Positions 23,641 through 36,176 are shown, counted from the first letter of the stretch. The stretch is DNA of 64,000 nucleotides from Erigeron canadensis (GCF_010389155.1 NC_057769.1:20088735-20152734); one strand, 5' to 3'. The notes: generated from the sequence alone by a model not told the origin. Translations and numbers: made by a program.

Positions 23641-25435
23641 AATATCTCGTAAAGGCGTAAGCCGATAGATAGCCTGATCAACATCTTTTAATGGTAAGCG
23701 CTCAGAGATAAGCCCAATGCAAAAAACTCAAGGTTACTCATCGGATCTACCAAGGAAGACACAATTCAAGATACAGGCCTCCGGAGATACAGATAAAGGA
23801 GAATCCAATTTGAAGTAACCGATTATTACAAATGAGCGCCTTTTACATCTTAGCCGATCCAAATCGACAGCTCTTGGAAACTTTGTAAAAAAGTTTTGGC
23901 TATATGCGAAGCTGTCAAGATGTGATAGAGAGCCATTTGAACAGAAATACAAGACCATGTTGAATGTTTCTAGCACGACATTTCTTGCAAAGCAGTTACA
24001 GCAAGAATATAGCATGTTAATCGAAGGAATGTTTTTAAAACTTTCCTGAAGGCTGAATGACAAGCATCAAAGACTCCAACAGACAAAGATGATTTCAGCC
24101 CTTACACATTAGCAAATTAAAGAATCTCAAGGGCCCAAGTATGTCTTCCCATCCTACACCAACACAACAAGGCCCTCCAAGCACTAAGAGACTCCCAGAA
24201 CAACCTACGATGGTCAGATTACACAGTCTACATGTGGCAAAAATAACAAGAAATATGCACAAACAGTTTTATTGTGCATTGATATGATCTGATAAGGATA
24301 CCGGTGCAGTAGAATTCAAACATACTTCAGACAAAGATTCAATATTGATATGTTGACTAAACATATTTTCTGCGAAGGACAACGCAGTTATAAGATCATC
24401 AAGAGCAATACTATCTTCACAAGCCCGGATCAACCATGCCTTAACATCTATCCTAAATACCGTCACACAAGCCATATATATCCGCAAAAATCCTAAAGAA
24501 GCTCACTATAATGAAAACCTTTTCCACCAACAGCAAAGCCGAAGCTATATACTACATCACCAACCCACCATCAGAAACTCCTCAGAAAAAGTGACGCAAT
24601 TAAGAAAAACATTGAGTTCATATATGAGTTCAACAACTTCTTCATCACCTACAGACATGGCATATGAGAATGAACAGGCACTTGGGCAACATAAAGAAGC
24701 ATCCTATTTATGATAGCTTCATATCCGGCTTAGACCCATTACAAGGGAAATAAGTTTGGAATACATAGATTTTGAAGCGACCTAGGAAGCTCCGGGAGAA
24801 GTATGCAAAAAGGGAAACTCAGGGTACCTACGAGTTTAAAGATGCAAGCAGGCTCCGATGGACATGAAAGTTTCATCCGCAGATAATCATACCTGACAGA
24901 AGTTTCCAGCAGTCCCAACATGACATTGAGGTAATTCCCTTAATTATTATAGAGGAAAAAGCCGGATAAATGTTTTAATGGCCAAAGGACAAAAACGGAA
25001 CGGATAAATACCAGGCAAAAAGACATCAATTACGGAGAGCTTACTCGGATCTGCAGCCAGTTGATTTTTTGGAGTCTAACACGTCAGCCTCTTGCCAGTC
25101 TCTACTATTAGACTGGGGGCTTGATGATATACCCCTCCGGAGCTCTACCTCCGTATGTAAATCTGCTATTACGAAGGCTGCCTAAGGATGTTTCTTGCCA
25201 GAAATACGGAGCTCACCTCCGTTAGAACGGAGCTCACCTTGGGAGAACGGAGCTCATACGTCAGAACGGAGCTCCGCCTAATATGGAGGAAATCTCTTAT
25301 TTCTTCTTCCTAAAGCAAAGGTATGTTTCCATATCTTTTACTATTATAATATAATTAGTTATAAGGCATGTAAATCCCTTAAACATGTCCTACAAATCTC
25401 TTCCAAAACTCTAGGGTAAAACCCTAATTTTCTAT
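23641..25435 (+). mobile_element. Remnant of a Tat-like gypsy element with LTR start
   Basis: This sequence has a different texture from the flanking LTR and is richer in G and C. A tract GACTGGGGGCT (25111-25121) is followed by TGATGATATACCCC (from 25122), which looks like a polypurine tract and the start of a Tat-type LTR. GC-rich words CGGAGCTC recur at 25203-25280, ending in CGGAGCTCCG. I find no convincing protein in 23641-25110. How it came to lie between two copies of the same LTR segment is unclear; recombination between LTR copies is possible. Confidence 0.45.
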
Positions 25436-26090
25436 TTATGTCTTACGAAACCTTGTTAAAAACAAACTTCATTTTTAATCATCAAGCTTGAAACTTTTTA
25501 TGATCAAAAGTTGTAGGAACACTAGTTATAGCTAAATCTAAACTTCCGTACGTTTTCGTAAACAAAGTCTATGTCTTTTTAAGGATTTTGTAACTTTTGT
25601 TAAACTTACTTTCTTACCAAATGGGTCTCATATTTCTACACCGTTTTAGGTTCCGTAAGCTTAATATTGTTTTTCTATAATAATGAGGAACATAAAAGTA
25701 CAAACGAATTTCAAAAATACTAAACGATTTTGAAGAAAAGTGATTTGAGAGTTATTCATAAGAACACACAAATCTAGTTTTGAGAAACACTCAAATCCAT
25801 AAGAACTCTCAAATGGCCGGAAACACTCAAACCCATAAGAACTCTCAAATGGCCAGAAACACTCAAACCCATAAGAACTCTCAAATGTCCAAAAACACTC
25901 AAATCCATATGAACTCTCAAATGGCCAGAAACACTCAAATCCAAAAGAACTCTCAAATGGCCAGAAACACTTAAATCCATAAGAACTCTCAAATGGCCAG
26001 AAACACTCAAATCCATAAGAACTCTCAAATCGTCAGAAACACTCAAATCCTCATAAAATCTCAAAGTCTCAGAAACAATCAAATGGTTTA
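25436..26090 (+). repeat. Duplicated LTR segment with 36-bp tandem array
   Basis: 25436-25790 nearly repeats 23151-23500. Then units made of AAGAACTCTCAAATGGCC, AGAAACACTCAAATCCAT (36 bp) recur about eight times to 26090. The first copy of the segment holds about four units (23500-23640). The repeats are open in both strands only because 36 is a multiple of three; I do not take them as coding. Confidence 0.85.
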
Positions 26091-26595
26091 CACTTAAACG
26101 GGTATAAGGCGCAAATGTTCAAACATCTCAAAATGGTTAAACACGCAAAGATGGTGAATGTTAGTCAAACCTATTAAACTTGATGACATGTAGATACTTG
26201 TGAATACTCTGCTTGACGTTATTATGTGCTTAGCTATCATTCGATCATTAGGTGAGTTTCGTAGTCCCCTTTTCAACTGTTTTCATGGGGCTGGAGGGTA
26301 CAAACTATTTTTCTAATAAAACGTATATATATATATATTTGATACCATATGGTATTGTGGCAACCTAATTTTGGATACACACTTGATCACATATTTTGGA
26401 TACATACTCGATTACATATTTTGTCTACATACTTGATTACATATTTTGGATACACTTATGACTACATATTTTGGATACATAATCGGTTTCACATTTTGGA
26501 TATATACTTGATTTCATATTCGATTACACTATGATTTCTCTACTATTTTGTATATTATAGACTGTACTGCATGATACTGATGTCTGTGTGTGCTT

Positions 26596-26771
26596 TAGCC
26601 AGGTCTATGACCGTAAGCGGCTTCATATTGTATTCATTCTAGCCAGGTCTATGGCTGTAAGCGGCTTCATATTGTATTCATTCTAGCCAGGTCTATGACC
26701 GTAAGCGGCTTCATATTGTATTCATTCTAGCCAGGTCTATGACCGTAAGCGGCTTCATATATATATATATA
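26596..26771 (+). repeat. 44-bp tandem repeat, four copies
   Basis: Units with TAGCCAGGTCTATGACCGTA and AGCGGCTTCATATTGTATTC start at 26596, 26640, 26684 and 26728; the last runs into an AT tract. The array sits where the LTR ending at 8851 has its 43-bp array. Confidence 0.9.
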
Positions 26772-27178
26772 TATATATGTATATTCACAGATATTTTCTT
26801 ATGCATACAAAACCCTACGAACTCACCAACCTTTGTGTTGACGTTTTTTAGTATCCTTTTAGGTAATCAAGCAAATCGTGTCTGGATGGTAGCATGGGTC
26901 TCGTAGCAGAGTTCAGGCTTAGGATTTGGAGTTTGCATGTTTTTATATGTGCTTGTTGGCATTATGCCTAATCGTTTCCCCTGAGTGGAAACTTAAATTA
27001 TGAATTATTCGAATGCTATTGAATCTATGTGTTATGACTTATGTTTTGCTTATTTGAACTATGTATTCGACTACTTATGTTTAATCTATGCACTCATATA
27101 GTTATTCCTATGTAACATCCATGTGCGCGTGTGCTTTATCTTGCACCCCGAGTTTTCCGCCTTATTCGGGGTGTGACA

Positions 27179-27355
27179 AACACTTAGCCAAATTTCCACA
27201 AGAAATGTCAATTTACAGACCAACGAAGTCTGCAAATGCCACTTTTCCAACACTTAGCCAAATTCCCACAAGAAATGTCAATATCCCCAAAAACTATGAA
27301 GAGGCGTGGCATCAAGGAAGAGATGCCAGCCATCTTCCCATTTTGACCATTTAGA
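27179..27355 (-). other. Copia element 2 leader, outer remnant
   Basis: Resumes the leader cut at 21512: AACAC, then AATTTACAGACCAACGAAGTCTGC, i.e. another copy of the leader hairpin at about 27209-27236. The word ACTTTTCCAACACTTAGCC and CACAAGAAATGTCAAT appear twice, so there is a local tandem duplication. No LTR or PBS of copia element 2 is found to its right. Confidence 0.55.
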
Positions 27356-29031
27356 TTAATTTCATTTTAGGGTTCTTGAATTGATAAGAATTGGGGGTTT
27401 TTCTTAAATGGGTTATTTGCTTAAAATCAACTATATCCATGAAAATTGACAAATTGGGGATTTTGAAATGATTTGGTTATATTGCAATGCTTTTCTAATT
27501 TCTTACTTGTAATGGAGCATGTTGATATGTGAATCCATGAATATTTTAATTAAAGTGTTTTAGTGATTTTTATGGCCAAAGCAAGAAAATGATGATTTTG
27601 TGTAATAATGTAGTATGACCATATAGAAGTGATTATGAGAAGATGGAAATAATGATTTTTAAGTAATATGTGTATGGTCATGATGAGATAATGAAATGGT
27701 GATTTCGTATTAAAAATGAGTTATGGCCATGATGTTGTGAAGTAAAATTGAGATTTTGAAACAAGCCAACTTTAGAGAATGATGAGAATGTGAATTATGT
27801 AAAAATAGGTTGGGCGTTGAGATGCTACAAAAGATTGTAATGTATGGCTTGTTAGCCTTGTGTATGAGGTAATTGAGCTTGATGACCTTATATGTGTAAA
27901 TCGTGAATTATTACTAGGTGAAAAGCAATATGATTGTTAGATGATCATCATGGATTTGGTTGTCATGAAGGAGGTGAGTACTCTTGCATACCATTATATG
28001 TACGTTGGGTCGATTACCATATGATGGTGGACTCCGTGTGTGATAATCGATTTGGCGTTAGGGACTAATTTGAGGCCGGGACCTAAAAATCCCATAGTTG
28101 ATTTGAGATGAGTCCTAAGAACCTCTTGTTGTACTGAGATAAGGCCTAAGAACCTTTGGGGCCTAAGAATCCCTTGAGATTATTGTTTAGCGTATATGGA
28201 TCAATGTATATGTTGTTAGCGCAAAGGTGAGTATGCAAGTGATGGTATGACGATACCATTGGCTACATGTGATAGTCCTTTATGTGTTTTTGCCCTCTTT
28301 CGTGTGTATAAGTGTATGCAATGGTATTCACTAAGCTTTGGCTTATTCTTTTAGTTGTTACCCTTTTTATAGGTTGTCCCGGAAGTGAAACAAAGATAAG
28401 TGCTTGAAGATTGAACTTTTGGCTCTTGATATGATTTGGGTCATTTTGGTTAAATTGTGATAATGTCAAGCTAGAGTCTTGAGTCAGGAAATTATAAGGT
28501 TTTGAAATGTAATATGAAGATTTAATATTGTTATGGCAATTTGGGCAAACGCTAGAAATTGACCCGTTTGGACATTGGTTTGTAAATTGAAATGTTTGAT
28601 GAAAAGAAAGTCTTTTTATATTAAGTTATTTGTTTTCTTCCAAATTTTGATGTTTTGGTTCAAGTGTTTAAGGTTAAATGTATATGAAATTGTGGAGCTT
28701 TTGTGTGCAGAAAAAGACGGATGTTGGCACAATCCGCCAAAGCATCCGCAGGTCAACACTTTAGCTTCCGCAGTTTAGGGCGGACGTCCGTCGTTCGCTG
28801 TCTTCGACACACCTTTTTCTCGAGTCTTCATTTGGCTTTTCCGAGTCTCGAAACTTGTTTACTAGTCTAATTACATCAATTTAAGAATATTCCATTTGTC
28901 ATTTCTGGAATTGGAGAATTTTGATTTTTGGTGAAAATTGGCAATATTTTTCTAAGTGTTGAAAATGGTCAAACAAAGTCAACTATAAAAAAAATTTTAA
29001 AAAATGGTCGAGTCGAGTCGGGACGTTACAG
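27356..29031 (+). mobile_element. Chromovirus LTR (same family as 63138-64000), left end unclear
   Basis: The right end is GAGTCGGGACGTTACA at 29031, directly abutting FAR1-like coding sequence. The segment about 28080-28420 (GGGGCCTAAGAATCC, TATATGGATC, AGGTGAGTATGCAAG, ATTCACTAAGC, ATAGGTTGTCCCGGAAG) matches the minus strand of 64000-63600, so these are two LTRs of one family. A cluster of self-complementary GC-rich words (ATCCGCC, GCGGACGTCCG) lies at 28700-28795. I could not place the left terminus or a target duplication. Confidence 0.6.
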
Positions 29032-30900
29032 AGGTGTAGGGCAGTTTATGAGGAATTTGGAGATGTAGTCACATTCGATACTACTTATCTTACAAATCAG
29101 TATGAGATGCCAATGGCTCCATTTGTAGGAGTAAATCATCATGGACAATCAATATTGCTTGGTTGCGGATTGATTTCAAATGAAGATAATGAGACGTTCA
29201 CATGGCTATCTTGGGCATGGCTTGCGTGTATGTCTGGACGTCCTCCTCAAGCCATTATCACAGATCAAGACCAAGCTATGAAGAATGAAAATACAAAATG
29301 AATTTCCTGATGCACGTCATAGGTAATAACTATTTTCCCTTCTAACTAACTGGTGTATTTTATTTGTTTCAAAACTACATTAATTTATAAATAAATGGCA
29401 CTTAAAAGTAGTTTGTTTGCCTTTTTACAAGAAAGTTTTAGTTGTTGAGTCCATAAAATAATTGTCTCGTTCAGTATATTTTGTTTCTTTTTTTAGGTGG
29501 TGTTTGTGGTACATGATGAAAAAACTACCTGAAAAGTTAGGAAGCCATAAGAAATACAAATTCATTAAGTACAAGCTTAAAAAGGCTGTGTATGATTCTT
29601 TTATTCCTAGTGAATTCGAAGATGCATGGAATATAATGCTAGAGAGGTATCAACTCCAAAAAAATAAATAGTTCATAAGTTTGTATTTAGAAAGACATAG
29701 ATGAGTCCATTGTTACGTGAAAGATACCTTCTGGGCAGGGATGTTAACAGTACGTAGCGAGAGTATTAATGCAATTTTTTGACAAATATGTAAAAAAACT
29801 ACCTTTAAGCAATTTGTGGAACAGTACGAAAATGCATTAAGGGATAGGGCGGAGAAAGAAAACAAAGATTTTAATTCTTACAATACATTTTATCCACCAA
29901 TTACCCGCTATGCCATGGAAGAACAAATGAGGGAAATTTTCACCCATGCTAAGTTTAAAGAATTCACAGAAGAATTAACAGGAAAAATGTAACGTGGGAT
30001 AGGTTCTTTAAAATCACAAGATGGGATTTAAGAATATGAAGTAATTGAAGATGTTATGGTTAATGGATGTATAATAAAGAAATCATTTATTGTTACATTC
30101 AAAAGGGGTGATTCAGGGGAAGAAACTGATGTGAGATGTATTTGTTGCTTGTTTGAGTTCCGTGGAATGTTGTGTAGGCATGCACTTACCGTACTTATCA
30201 ATGAGAATATCAATTCAGTGCCAGATAAATAAATATTGCGAAGTTGGAGAAAAGTTGTCAAGAGCAGACATACTAAGGTTAAAGTAACTTACAGTGATTG
30301 GGTTGGCTCAGACGAGGGGCGTCGTTATAGTAGAATGTGTATAGCTTTCTCACAAGTGGCGGACTTGGCATCTGAATTAGAAGAAAAATGTAATCCTGTA
30401 CTTAATCGAGTCAGTGAAATAACGTGTGAAGTTTCCGGTAAAAAAAAAAGTTCAAGATAACTTCATATGTACTCTGGGGCCTAGTACTTCTCCAAAGAAT
30501 AACACAAAGATTCTCGATCCATTGGTAGTGCGAAGAAAAGGCCGTCCTTTGAGTAAGAGACTCAAGTCCAATGTTGAAGAAATTATTATAAAAAGTCAAA
30601 AAAGAAGAAGTTGTGTTAGTAAAGTATATATATTTCACTTTTTAAGAGTAACTTTTTGATTATGCTTGATTGTGATTTCAGAATTTGACTGATGCTGAAG
30701 ATGGAGAAGTTGGCTATGAAGTTGATAATAATTTACCAAAGAAAAGAGGTAAACATGTTACACTAATTTTCAGTTAAAAAGTTGTGTGATTACTATGTTT
30801 GAAAATTAATTAATAGTTGTTTCAAGTATTTAAGGTGTATGGTTTTTCTTGTAGAAAAATGAGAATGAGAATGTGTACTCTGGTAGTGAGATATAAGTCA
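29032..30900 (+). pseudogene. FAR1/FRS-like (MULE transposase-derived) pseudogene
   Basis: Exon 1 (29032 to about 29325) encodes part of the MULE transposase domain: FGDVVTFDTTYLTNQYEMP, FVGVNHHGQSILLGCGL, then ITDQDQAMKN; a one-base insertion near 29290 shifts its frame. After an intron (about 29326-29495) come WCLWYMMKKLPEKLG and, through several frame changes, words such as DTFWAGM, FFDKYV and FKQFVEQYENALRDRAEKEN. A SWIM zinc finger follows at about 30135-30200 (CICCLFEFRGMLCRHALTVL). A TAA at 30230 breaks the frame before RSWRKVVKSRHTKV. The N-terminal FAR1 DNA-binding domain is missing, cut by the LTR ending at 29031. FAR1/FHY3 proteins are transcription factors domesticated from Mutator-like transposases; this copy is dead and could also be a MULE remnant. 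Confidence 0.8.
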
Positions 30901-33900
30901 TAGCGGGTATGCTAATTTCCAGCTATGGTTGATTTCTTCCCAGTTATCCTATGCACCATTATCAGTTTCATGTGCCCAGTGGAGACATGTTTCACCTTCC
31001 ATAGTTGCAATATGTAGGATTTGAAGTGCAGAAATCATCACAAGTTAGCCTTTCTGATGCATCATTGAATCCTCCTAATACACAGACCTCCAAATTCAAC
31101 AATTAGCTTTCTATAGCTAGTTTGTCTATTTTTGCTATCCAGTACATTTATCTGTGTTTTTTCATTTTTTGGCGCATTTGTTTGGTTGGTTTTACAAATT
31201 GGTGTTTTTTCATTTTTTGGTGCATTTGTTTGGTTGGTTTTACAAATTGGAGTATTATTTGAGTAACTCATGGACATATCTAGTGTGAGACATTTGTTTT
31301 GTTTGCTTTTTAGACCAGTGATGTTTCATGATGTTTCATGATGGAGTAATGCAGTATTGATATTTTATAGTACCATGCTTTACTTTTTATGAAAAACTAT
31401 TCTATTTAATTTATTTTAGATGCAATTCGTTCTTAGAAAGCTCTGAAAACTAAACATGGTTTCTGGCTGATAATACTGCTGATGGCAACTATTGCAAATC
31501 ATTGGTTGTGAAATTAGAAAAACTTATATACACATAACGAGACGAAAATGTTCTCACAAAATCGTAATTTCATATGTACATGAATCTTTAGTGCACTAAG
31601 AACAAATTTCACTATATATACAAGCATTCATCATATACAAATGGCTGTGATAATCGTCTTGAAATCTCTATGCTCTGCACTCGTATACTTCACATCACCC
31701 TATGTCAGCACCACAACCTTTCCTATACATATCCACATACAGCAGCAACATTTCCGACAATCACAACATTGGTGGCTCTCATCAATACTTTATGCTCTGC
31801 ACTCGTATACATACTAAAAGGACATGCCAAGAGATAAGGAGTTATCATTCACCACCTCAAACATGTGACTACTGCATATGTGAGACATAAGCTCAAAATC
31901 ACTTTCAAGAAACCTGAAAGACCATGGTCAATTGTCAATGAATTTATAAGTGTACGGATAATCATAAAACTGATTTCAATCACCTATGTTAAGTCAAGTG
32001 TTGTATTACAAACTGAATCTGTTGTAAAACAAGTTAAAATGTTCAATATACAAAACGGTTCAAAAAAAGAAAGCATTGGCCCAACCAGTACCTAAAAATT
32101 AAAATTACCATTCAGTTTCGACGCGTCTCTTTGCCAACTCGTTCATGACCTATCAGATAAATAGATACACAATTCTTGAAAAGGAACAACATTAGTATTA
32201 AAATGCAAGCAAGACACGATATTTTATATATTACTAAACAAAGGTACTACCTTTCCAATTCACCCTTTAACAGCCTTAATAAGTTAATGAAGCTTAATTC
32301 CTATAATAGCAACATTCACAAACACATATTATATAAGTTACTTTGGAATTCAGTTAAATGCACTCAAATCTATATGAAAAAAAGCTTGAGCTGCTACTAA
32401 TCGACTTCAATTATCTCTCAAAAAGGATAGGCAAATTAAAGATCCCATATGTATATGCACTTATAAAATGGCTTTGTAATTTGACAAAGATTAGGCAAAA
32501 TTGGGTATAAATTTAATACTAAATTGAGATGCCCCTAAAAAATGAAACCTCTTGGGATTAGACAAATGACCTCTACCAGCAATGAAGAAAACCGACCATA
32601 GCAGTCGACCTATAAAACTCCGGTGGTCATATGAATAACCTCAATCGAAAAAAGAGTTAAAAAATTACCTGGAAAAATAAATATCCAAAATCCCCAAAAC
32701 TTTGATCCTAACTCAACCCATTAAAAATTTTAGGTCAGAAATTTCAACCCTGACCCACAACTCGTCAACCCATGACCCAACCCATATTACCAGATAAGCA
32801 AATATATAAAAATATAACGGAATAAATCAACCAATATAAAGCTCTATCATTGATGTATATGTTGAAAACAAAAAGTACCAAAACAAGAACGAAATGCGAG
32901 GGTATTATTGGAACTTGACACAAAGTTAATAAAATTAGTGTCTCACCCAACATTAGTTAACATCTCATAAAATTTTGAATCATCATCTTATTTTATTAGT
33001 GAAGTTCGGTTAGATTAGATATATAGAAAATGAGAATGAGGCGTATGGATAAGTAAATTGTGGAGTATAAGATATTATATATAAATCAAATATTTTTAAG
33101 ATATCAGGTTGACGGGTCGACCTGACAACCCAACCCAAAAAAATTCAGGTTGGCGGGTTGATGGGTTGACGGGTTGATAGGTCGAAAATCCTCAACCCTA
33201 ACCTGACCTTTTTCGGGTTAGGTTCGGGTTAGGTTAAAATTGACAGCCCTATTAGTAATATGTGATTCAATGTAGTATTTCTCTAACAATAATGACATTG
33301 ATGTCATTAAAATCAAAAACCAAAATGGACAAGGGTAAACATGGAATTGAAAATTAGTTGCAATAAAAACGGCACTTTCAAAGGTTTATTTACCTTTTCA
33401 TAATTTTTAAAGCAGTCTCTTTTTATATGCATAATTTATTTTATAATTATTGGTTTTTCAATAAGTTTCTTACGGAGTTGGTTATTGTCAAAATACGAGA
33501 TCTATTATTTATTCATTTGTAAGCAATTTATTAACTTTTTAGTGTCTACATGTCAACAATTTTATTTTAAGTGAATATTAAGTGAGTGTACATGTAAAAA
33601 AAAATGATGTTTTCTATAAACATGTATGATTCCAACATTTACACATGTGATGACTTTATATTTTTAGATGTACATGTGTGCACATTTAATTTTCACATGT
33701 AAACATATAGGTTTTTCTTTAATATTACATATGTGAATTAATAATTTTTTTCATCTAGTTTTTGTGCAATTATTAATTGTGTGCATATATATACTAGTGT
33801 AATCTCGTCATGCATTTGATGACTTTACAAAATTTTCGAAGTGTACATATGTGCGCATATAATTTGAGGTGTATATATGTGAATATCTAATTCGCACATA

Positions 33901-34012
33901 TGAATTGATAATTTCTTTCTCTTCTTTTATTGATATTTTTAAAATTATGCATATATATAAACAATATAAATCAAGAATCAAACAGGAAAAAGCTCCAGTT
34001 ATTTTAGCTTTC
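30901..34012. other. Intergenic DNA with short repeats and element scraps
   Basis: No gene recognised. A 48-bp unit containing CATTTTTTGGCGCATTTG is doubled at about 31155-31255. The phrase ATGCTCTGCACTCGTATAC occurs at about 31668 and 31790. At 33110-33252 a G/C-skewed stretch of GGGTTGA and GGGTTAGG words ends AAAATTGACAGCCCTA, which resembles the end of hAT-type non-autonomous elements; its left end was not found, although distantly similar inverted text lies at 32720-32790. 33600-33900 is rich in ACATGTG-type words. Confidence 0.4.
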
Positions 34013-35718
34013 CTTTCGAAAATACGTCGATCATACTCAACGTATGCAAATCTCCACTCGGAACGTGGCCGTTAAAACCCCCCCCCCCCCACATGACTTG
34101 CACGTGAGGGGTAAAGATGTAATATCGCGTTTCTTAATTATTTAAATGGTACCTAACGTTTGCACGATATTGCTGGTTTCATACCTAATGTTTCTTAATT
34201 ACTTAAATTGTATCTAAAGTTTAATTATTAATTTTTTTATTTTTTTTATTTTGAAAGGTGAATTCCACTTTAAGTCAATGTCTTAAAAATTGGTATATTA
34301 GTCATACTAATGTGGAAAACTTTCTGGTATTATCGGTATTACCAAAAATACCGGCCGGTACAACTATTTTTAATATGTTTTATTTTACTTTTATGAAAAA
34401 TTTCCAAATTTTGTTACAATTTAATGAAAAAGTCAAAATGCACTTATAATCCACTAAAAAATAATATTAAATAGGTTTTTGATAGCAAAAAATAAGTTTA
34501 AAGTTCACAAAAAACCAAAATATCATAAAAATAATTTTATAAAAAATTCAAATTTACTTTTTTGAAAATATTGGGCATACCGCAACGGTAATACTAGAAA
34601 TATCTAGGAATACCAGAAACATCTACCGCTTGATACCCATACTTAAAACATTGCTTGAAGCTTCGTGTCGCAGTAAATACTGTCCGGTACTTCTGGTATT
34701 CCGGTATTACCATTGCGGTATTTCCGGTATTTTCAGAAAAGAAAATTTGAATATTTTTTTGAAATTATTTTTATGATACTTTATTGCTATTTTTGGTTAT
34801 TTGTGAACTTTAAACAAATATTTGTTATGAAAAAACTATTTGGTCTTATTTTTGAGTGGATTATAAATGTTTTTGACTATTTTCGTTAACTTCTAAGTTT
34901 TGGAAAATTTTTATGAAAGAATAATAAAATAAATTAAAAATAGTCGTACTGGTCGGTATTTCTGGTAATACCGATAATAGTCGTACCGTCAAATTGAGCT
35001 TTGTGATTGATTAATAAGCTATTATGTCAGTTGTCTTTTAGTATATATAAAGATAAAGATATCTTATTTTTAGATGTAACATATTCTAAATATTTCAATT
35101 AGAATATTACAATGTTATATGTGTTTGCTATAAAGATTACATTTTTACATGTTTTATTTTTTGTGTATGTATCATAACGATTACTAAAAAAAACTTTAAA
35201 AAAAGAATAATAGTACAATTACTTTTAAAATCTTAATATATTTCCATTAAGTTTTATTTATTTTTTAGTAATTATCTTTATATTCATCTTTACATATATT
35301 AAAAGAAAATTGACATAATAGTTTATTAACTAATCATAGTTCTTGATTATATAAAATTGAAAATTAGAAAGAAAATGTTGAATTTGTTTTTACTAATTAA
35401 GTGATGAAAATCTAAAATAAAAATTCTCGAGTTGGCAACTACAAATTGTGATAATTATAAATTAAGTATTTAGTGAAGGTAAAAAATGTAAAAGGTACCA
35501 TTTAAGTGATTAAGAAACATTAGGTATGAAACTAGCAATATTGTGCAAACGTTGGGTACCATTTAAGTAATTAAGAAACGCGATATTACATCTTTACCCC
35601 TCACGTGCGAGTCACGTGGGGGGGGGGGGGGTTTAACGGCCACGTAACGACGTTAGCCTCCACTGTGGTCCGAGTGGAGATTTGCATACATTTGGTATGA
35701 TCAACATAATTTTGAAAG
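34013..35718. repeat. Nested inverted-repeat (foldback) element
   Basis: Outer arms: 34013 to about 34219 and about 35492-35718, inverted copies including GCAAATCTCCACTCGG, a C-run (34078-34090) facing a G-run (35618-35631), and GGTACC(A/T)-type words next to TTAAGTAATTAAGAAAC. Inside are two further foldbacks: about 34328-34635 with 34685-34980 (TATTATCGGTATTACCA and its complement), and 35004-35060 with 35276-35340. No protein is encoded. It may be a foldback or TIR-Mutator-like derivative into which other hairpin elements inserted. Confidence 0.8.
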
Positions 35719-36012
35719 AAAAGATATGAAACCAGTAATATGACACAAACGTTAGGTACCATTTCAGTAATTAACTCTAAAAAATAACTTAAACTAACAA
35801 AACCATTATAATCTTTTATATTAATAAAAAAAATTGTTTCTAGAAGATTTTTTTATAAAAAAAATCTGATGTGGCAAGTTGTCCCCCTTTCCCGCCATAG
35901 GTTTCTACAAACATTTACGTCATGTTCCCAAATTATTGTTTCACTATGAAATTCTTTTCCCTCACAAAAAACCTTGCGCTCCAACAAAAGAATTAGAGAG
36001 GCATTGATTGGA

Positions 36013-36176
36013 AACTATCTTGACAAACCAAAATAAGCAACCTTAACATGGAAGTTGTTGTCTAGAAGAATGTTGCATGCTTTCATGTTACGGGGATTGA
36101 TGTCAGATTCATGAAGGTTGGCTAATGCTTCTGCTGTTTTTATGGCTATATTAAGCTTTAAGGTCCAGCTAAAGGA
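36013..36176 (-). pseudogene. Receptor-kinase fragment (LRK10L-like), dead
   Basis: The minus strand from 36176 encodes part of a protein kinase: LNIAIKTAEALANLHESD, then NPRNMKACNILLDNNFHVKV and YFGLSR, followed by a stop. The order matches the catalytic and magnesium loops of LRK10-type plant receptor kinases. The HRD triad reads NPR and DFG reads YFG, so the two key acidic residues (or their context) are lost. Nothing kinase-like continues on either side, so this is an isolated fragment of about 55 codons. Confidence 0.75.

Larger units (their letters stand above)
21513..27178 (+). mobile_element. Composite LTR element, target duplication AACAC
   Basis: Starts TGTAACACCCGAGG and ends GGGGTGTGACA, flanked by AACAC at 21508-21512 and 27179-27183. 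The interrupted sequence is the copia element 2 leader. The parts are a shortened 5' LTR (21513 to about 21905), a scrap of internal sequence with a polypurine tract, and a 3' LTR from 22178 that itself carries a MITE, a partial duplication and a foreign insert. All coding sequence is gone. The polypurine text (GGGACGAAATTTCC.. GTAGGGGAGAC) is typical of Tekay/Del chromoviruses. Confidence 0.75.
22178..27178 (+). repeat. Composite 3' LTR with nested material
   Basis: Begins TGTAACACCCGAGG directly after the polypurine tract and ends CCGCCTTATTCGGGGTGTGACA. A likely promoter (GATAAATACCCCC, about 22938-22950) precedes a C/A-rich leader. A MITE (22381-22806), a foreign insert (23641-25435) and a duplication of 23151-23640 as 25436-25990 enlarge it. 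The right third (26100-27178) parallels the LTR at 6771-8851 block by block: GTTTCGTAGTCCCC, a 44-bp array, ACTCACCAACCTTTGTG, then CCCGAGTTTTCCGCC. Confidence 0.7.

Noticed and set aside
25774..26082. 102-codon minus-strand frame with a 12-residue repeat (DLSVSGHLRV-like)
   Set aside because: It is a by-product of a 36-bp DNA tandem repeat inside an LTR; the plus strand is open too and there is no other coding sign.
33110..33252. Complete hAT-type MITE
   Set aside because: Only the right-hand terminus (..GACAGCCCTA) is convincing; no matching left terminus or target duplication was found.
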